Shown here in pieces: positions 61,456 to 64,000 of a DNA stretch of 64,000 bases. The position numbers were made by a program, and so were the translations under genes. The stretch is taken from IMG/VR virus record IMGVR_UViG_3300035438_000341, positions 32,047 to 96,046 of that record. One strand, written 5' to 3'. This DNA comes from a virus. The notes beneath the pieces are model-generated. The model ran no database searches. It saw nothing but the letters and a program-made list of their open reading frames with translations, and was not told the DNA's origin. The number at the start of each line of letters is the position of its first letter. Positions within the stretch are counted from its first letter, which is position 1.

Positions 61456-61707
61456 TTACTCTTTTACATCAAACATTACCATATTGCCACAATTAGAACA
61501 TTCGATTCTATCTGATGATTCATGATATACAGCTGTCCATTCATGTCCACAAAGGTCACATTTAACTTGTTGTCCTAACCATCCTGTTTCATTATCCTCT
61601 AAATACTTTTCATATTCTGGAATATAACCAACTAAATCTTCAAGGTCTATTTTAGTAATACCTTTGGTTGTTTTCAACCATTCACATAATTCTTCTATAT
61701 TATCCAT
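61456..61707 (-). CDS. Zinc-ribbon protein, 83 aa
   Basis: The ATG at 61707 (MDNIEELCEWLK) is used; a longer TTG-started frame would overlap the small gene at 61722. A helical N-terminus is followed by CDLCGHEW and CSNCG (about residues 50-75), a four-Cys zinc ribbon. It probably binds nucleic acid or protein. Confidence 0.6.
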   Translation of the reverse strand: MDNIEELCEWLKTTKGITKIDLEDLVGYIPEYEKYLEDNETGWLGQQVKCDLCGHEWTAVYHESSDRIECSNCGNMVMFDVKE

Positions 61708-61721
61708 AGTTTTATTTTTTA

Positions 61722-61799
61722 TTATACCATATCTCTGCAAATATCATGCCATATTTCAGAGAATGAGGGAGTCTTGTTGATTGTTATTGCGTTAGTCAT
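61722..61799 (-). CDS. Candidate microprotein, 25 aa
   Basis: Reads MTNAITINKTPSFSEIWHDI, then CRDMV. ATG lies within the last codons of the upstream gene (8-nt overlap). Residues 5-17 match the N-terminus of the 75-aa protein at 60492. That similarity and the coupling argue for a real gene or a truncated duplicate. Confidence 0.4.
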   Translation of the reverse strand: MTNAITINKTPSFSEIWHDICRDMV

Positions 61800-62205
61800 C
61801 TATTGTTATACTATTAATTATACGATAAGTTAATTCTTCTATTATTATATTCTCTAACCATGGAGCAATTCTACCTCCCAAGTCTTTTAGAATATTTGCA
61901 AGATGAGTATTTGACATATCTGCTATAGATTTGTATGACAATGGTGATTTACCATCTTTACCTCTATTACCCCAGTGGGCAGCACTTCTATTCATCTCAT
62001 GATCATCTGATAGATATATTGTAGAACTAGTATCAACTAAATCAAGATTTAATCCTCCATAACGTTGATATTCATTACCACCATCTATCATTGTTTCATT
62101 AGTGCATCCACATGTTTTGTAATCATGTCTATGATATGATGTGAGCACTTCTCCACATTCTCTACACTGTACTCTATTGAGTATTATTTGTTTTACTTCA
62201 TTCAT
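61792..62205 (-). CDS. Hypothetical protein with N-terminal zinc finger, 137 aa
   Basis: CRECGEVLTSYHRHDYKTCGC (about 14-34) is a zinc finger of the Cys2-Cys2 kind. It is followed by a conserved-looking DGGNEYQRYGG segment and a helical C-terminus. Proteins with this N-terminus are found in several phage groups, without known function. Overlaps both neighbours by 8 nt. Confidence 0.55.
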   Translation of the reverse strand: MNEVKQIILNRVQCRECGEVLTSYHRHDYKTCGCTNETMIDGGNEYQRYGGLNLDLVDTSSTIYLSDDHEMNRSAAHWGNRGKDGKSPLSYKSIADMSNTHLANILKDLGGRIAPWLENIIIEELTYRIINSITIDD

Positions 62206-62533
62206 GATTCAAGTTTTTTAAGTCTTCATCAATTCTTGTTAAAAATGATTCATCACCATCATCTCCTGACAATAACCAATCCATTCTTTGCATATAGATT
62301 TGTGCTTTCTTAATCATTATTGAAGAAACTTTAAACTGTTCAATCACTTCATCAGAATATTTATAATGAAACTTATCTTCAGGATATTTGTCATACCATT
62401 CATCATCTCTCCATCTGTCCTCTTTCAATTCTTCATCAGTTTTAGGCTGACCATTTTGTTTAATCAATTTATCTATATCCTCTGCTACATCAGTAAGTCT
62501 ATACTGCAAGTAGTCCCAATGTCCTCCACTCAT
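62198..62533 (-). CDS. Hypothetical phage protein (SGGHWDY type), 111 aa
   Basis: Begins MSGGHWDYLQYRLTDVAEDI, a beginning I recall from a widespread small phage protein family. The rest is acidic and helical with many Asp, Glu and Lys residues. Function unknown. Confidence 0.55.
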   Translation of the reverse strand: MSGGHWDYLQYRLTDVAEDIDKLIKQNGQPKTDEELKEDRWRDDEWYDKYPEDKFHYKYSDEVIEQFKVSSIMIKKAQIYMQRMDWLLSGDDGDESFLTRIDEDLKNLNHE

Positions 62534-62536
62534 AAT

Positions 62537-62635
62537 TTATTTGTTTTGTTTATTACAGGTTTTACATTTTAGTGTCTCTGGATCAAAGTTTTTCTCTGTC
62601 TTACACTTATCACAATATTGATATAATGTTATCAT
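62537..62635 (-). CDS. Four-Cys microprotein, 32 aa
   Basis: Reads MITLYQYCDKCKTEKNFDP, then ETLKCKTCNKQNK. The two CxxC pairs make a minimal zinc knuckle. ATG overlaps the upstream stop (ATGA). Probably a nucleic-acid-binding or adaptor peptide. Confidence 0.5.
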   Translation of the reverse strand: MITLYQYCDKCKTEKNFDPETLKCKTCNKQNK

Positions 62636-63090
62636 ATTCCTAATAGTTTAATTATTTTTCTAAGTGTGTTAATGTCTTTACATTTAAAAGGTAACGAATC
62701 ACTTGAATAATTTATCAATACCTCTTTCTTTTTAGAATTAAAATGTAATTCATGATAACATCCTTTTACTTTTTTTACAAAAGTTATTGCACCATCACTT
62801 TGATCTAAATCATATTTCCATCCTTCAGCTTCTATTTGTTCTTTAGTGAGATAGGGAACTCTAATTCTATCAATGCCAGTTGCTTTGTAATGCACACTGT
62901 AAGTATCAGAATCTAAAGGACTTTTTCCTTCAGGGAATGTATCTAATACTTTTTTATTTAATAGAGTTTTAATATCTCTAGCATCGTATAGATCACATGT
63001 TACAGAATACCATTCTCCTCCATCATTCCTTTCATATTCATATCCATTATGAAAGTCTGAAATATCAGGAATGAAATATTTATTTTTCAT
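62632..63090 (-). CDS. Hypothetical protein, 152 aa
   Basis: A mixed alpha/beta protein with FIPDISDFHNGYEYE at the start and IRVPYLTKEQIEAEGWKY (about 76-93) in the middle, then beta strands (GCYHELHFNSKKKEVLINY). The LTKEQIEAEGWK phrase occurs in several small phage proteins that I cannot name. Overlaps the HNH gene by 11 nt. Confidence 0.52.
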   Translation of the reverse strand: MKNKYFIPDISDFHNGYEYERNDGGEWYSVTCDLYDARDIKTLLNKKVLDTFPEGKSPLDSDTYSVHYKATGIDRIRVPYLTKEQIEAEGWKYDLDQSDGAITFVKKVKGCYHELHFNSKKKEVLINYSSDSLPFKCKDINTLRKIIKLLGI

Positions 63091-63475
63091 TTGTTTTCTT
63101 TTTAGCTTGTTTCTCTTTTAATGTCTTAGCATCATGGCAGGTCATACATAACACCTGAAGATTATCTTGTTCACAGAACAATCTTTCCACAAATAGTGGT
63201 AAGTCTTGTGATGTGTTCAAGCTTCCTGCTGGTATAATATGATCTACATTAATATTCTTTTCAGTAGTCCAAGTCTTGCACTTGTTGCATTGATATTCAT
63301 ACTTCTGACGCTTACTAGGTCCTTTATAATCTCTGCGTGCATTTAATTTACATACTGATATGGGCTTCCACCATCTACTCTTCTGTCTCAAAGCACTTCT
63401 TATGAAGCTCCAGAAGGCTGCCTCACTCATTGTACCACTGCATCTTGTCTTTGGGACTAACACTCTCTTTGCCAT
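63080..63475 (-). CDS. HNH endonuclease, 131 aa
   Basis: YQCNKCKTW (Cys pair), INVDHIIPAG (the DH of the catalytic helix) and LQVLCMTCHDAKT (Asn/His region with the second Cys pair) form an HNH fold at about residues 60-118. A basic Lys-rich tail follows. First gene after an operator-like promoter at 63494. Either a homing nuclease or a DNA-packaging accessory; no terminase is nearby, so homing is more likely. Confidence 0.8.
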   Translation of the reverse strand: MAKRVLVPKTRCSGTMSEAAFWSFIRSALRQKSRWWKPISVCKLNARRDYKGPSKRQKYEYQCNKCKTWTTEKNINVDHIIPAGSLNTSQDLPLFVERLFCEQDNLQVLCMTCHDAKTLKEKQAKKKTNEK

Positions 63476-63493
63476 ATTATTATAATTAAGTTA

Positions 63494-63522
63494 TGTCGCA
63501 AATATAGGATAAATTTGCGACA
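63494..63522 (-). promoter_or_regulatory. Operator-like inverted repeat over a minus-strand promoter
   Basis: A perfect 10-bp inverted repeat TGTCGCAAAT (63494-63503) / ATTTGCGACA (63513-63522) with a 9-nt spacer. On the minus strand TATATTTG (63499-63506) is an exact -7 box that lies within it, with a TTG 16 nt upstream. A repressor bound here would block the operon that begins with the HNH gene at 63475. Confidence 0.5.
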
Positions 63523-63540
63523 CAACTGTAATTAATTTTA

Positions 63541-64000
63541 CTACTTAATCGTATTCACACGATTAGTAATCTTGGCTTTCATTTCACTAAGATTCAATAC
63601 AATAGCATTGATCTCTGCTGCTGATATAGAAGGCATGTTGAACTCATGTTTCTTAGCTTCAGTTGCAAATCCTTCTTTCGCTTTTTCAGCTAAGCTTTCT
63701 AACTCACGAATAGCATATTGCTCATCCAATTGTAAGAAATCAAAGCTTCTATCGTTCATGATTTGATCTGCTTCTTGAACAGTGGTTAACATGAATGGAA
63801 GATATTCCCAACATCTACCTTTCTCTGTACCAATACCTACCACCTTCATAGGATTATGAAGAGTCATAACTGTGGTATCACCACAAAGAACATAAGGAGC
63901 TGTGTATCCTGCAAAGTGAAGACCTGCTGTAGCACAATCTTGTGTACTCCAGTTACAATCTTCTTTAGGCATACTAACAACTTGTCCCACACGAATGTCA
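63541..64000 (-). CDS. rIIB-like protein, C-terminal part; truncated by window edge
   Basis: The frame is open to the window end, so the N-terminus is missing. The visible part has DIRVGQVVSMPKEDCN, CATAGLHFAG, and HNPMKVVGIG followed by RCWEYLP. This order resembles the C-terminal domain of T4 rIIB, where a Cys-x-x-GLH segment and an NP-x-x-V strand are conserved; this is recalled by eye. A helical tail of about 80 residues follows. rIIB-like proteins occur in crAss-like phages, often with an rIIA partner upstream, which would lie outside this window. Confidence 0.5.
   Translation of the reverse strand, partial: DIRVGQVVSMPKEDCNWSTQDCATAGLHFAGYTAPYVLCGDTTVMTLHNPMKVVGIGTEKGRCWEYLPFMLTTVQEADQIMNDRSFDFLQLDEQYAIRELESLAEKAKEGFATEAKKHEFNMPSISAAEINAIVLNLSEMKAKITNRVNTIK

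Noticed and set aside
1-64000. tRNA genes, integrase or attachment sites
   Set aside because: The gaps are short; no cloverleaf, tyrosine/serine recombinase or repeat pair was recognised.

Overview
The window is about two thirds of a crAss-like (Bacteroidota-infecting, tailed) phage genome, cut at both ends. The evidence is: AT-rich DNA with very dense coding; tail and cargo proteins of the crAss-like type; a 4475-residue virion protein with the DFDID metal-binding motif of crAss-like virion RNA polymerase; several promoters of the Bacteroidota type (TTTG, 19-20 nt, TAnnTTTG); and a two-armed layout in which structural/transcription genes run on the + strand and recombination/nucleotide genes on the - strand. 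TAA, TGA and TAG all end genes, so the standard code is used. The host cannot be named from the sequence; Thr-tract and GTSG-repeat virion proteins suggest an environmental rather than a typical gut relative, but that is inference.

Positions 1-30861 (+): end of a large tail (muzzle-type) protein, a second tail protein, then the cargo block of proteins presumed to be packed in the head and injected: a 740-aa protein with two ADP-ribosyltransferase-like segments, an 1115-aa and an 871-aa cargo protein, the giant vRNAP protein (also carrying a J-domain, coiled coils and a degenerate zincin-like site) and a 1596-aa protein with a RecB/Cas4-type PD-(D/E)XK nuclease domain. Positions 30948-38531 (+): collagen-like GTSG fibre, tail fibre, a FISUMP/LamG-like adhesin and three tiny proteins, closed by a terminator.

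Positions 38537-41509 (-): a three-domain glycosyltransferase (GT-A, GT4, TibC-like heptosyltransferase). Positions 41697-43334 (+): lysis cassette (XhlA-like, spanin candidate, holin candidate, M15 endolysin). Positions 43334-50493 (+): GIY-YIG endonuclease, Thr/Ser-repeat proteins, a second glycosyltransferase, a ferritin-like DUF5856 protein, a second GTSG fibre, and a run of small Lys-rich proteins coupled by TAATG overlaps. Several carry the KAQxG motif also found in the large cargo proteins.

Positions 50529-64000 (-): a third glycosyltransferase, GroES-like co-chaperonin, thioredoxin, PhoH-like ATPase, MazG-like pyrophosphohydrolase, dNMP kinase, RecA, PD-(D/E)XK exonuclease, many small early-type proteins and an rIIB-like fragment. 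Seven homing-type nuclease genes (three GIY-YIG, one T5orf172-like, two HNH, one endonuclease VII) are scattered through the window. The most interesting system is the proposed phage-encoded O-glycosylation set: three glycosyltransferase genes interleaved with Thr/Ser-repeat surface proteins that could be its acceptors. No tRNA, CRISPR array, integrase, attachment site or reverse transcriptase was seen, and no stretch over 300 nt lacks a gene.
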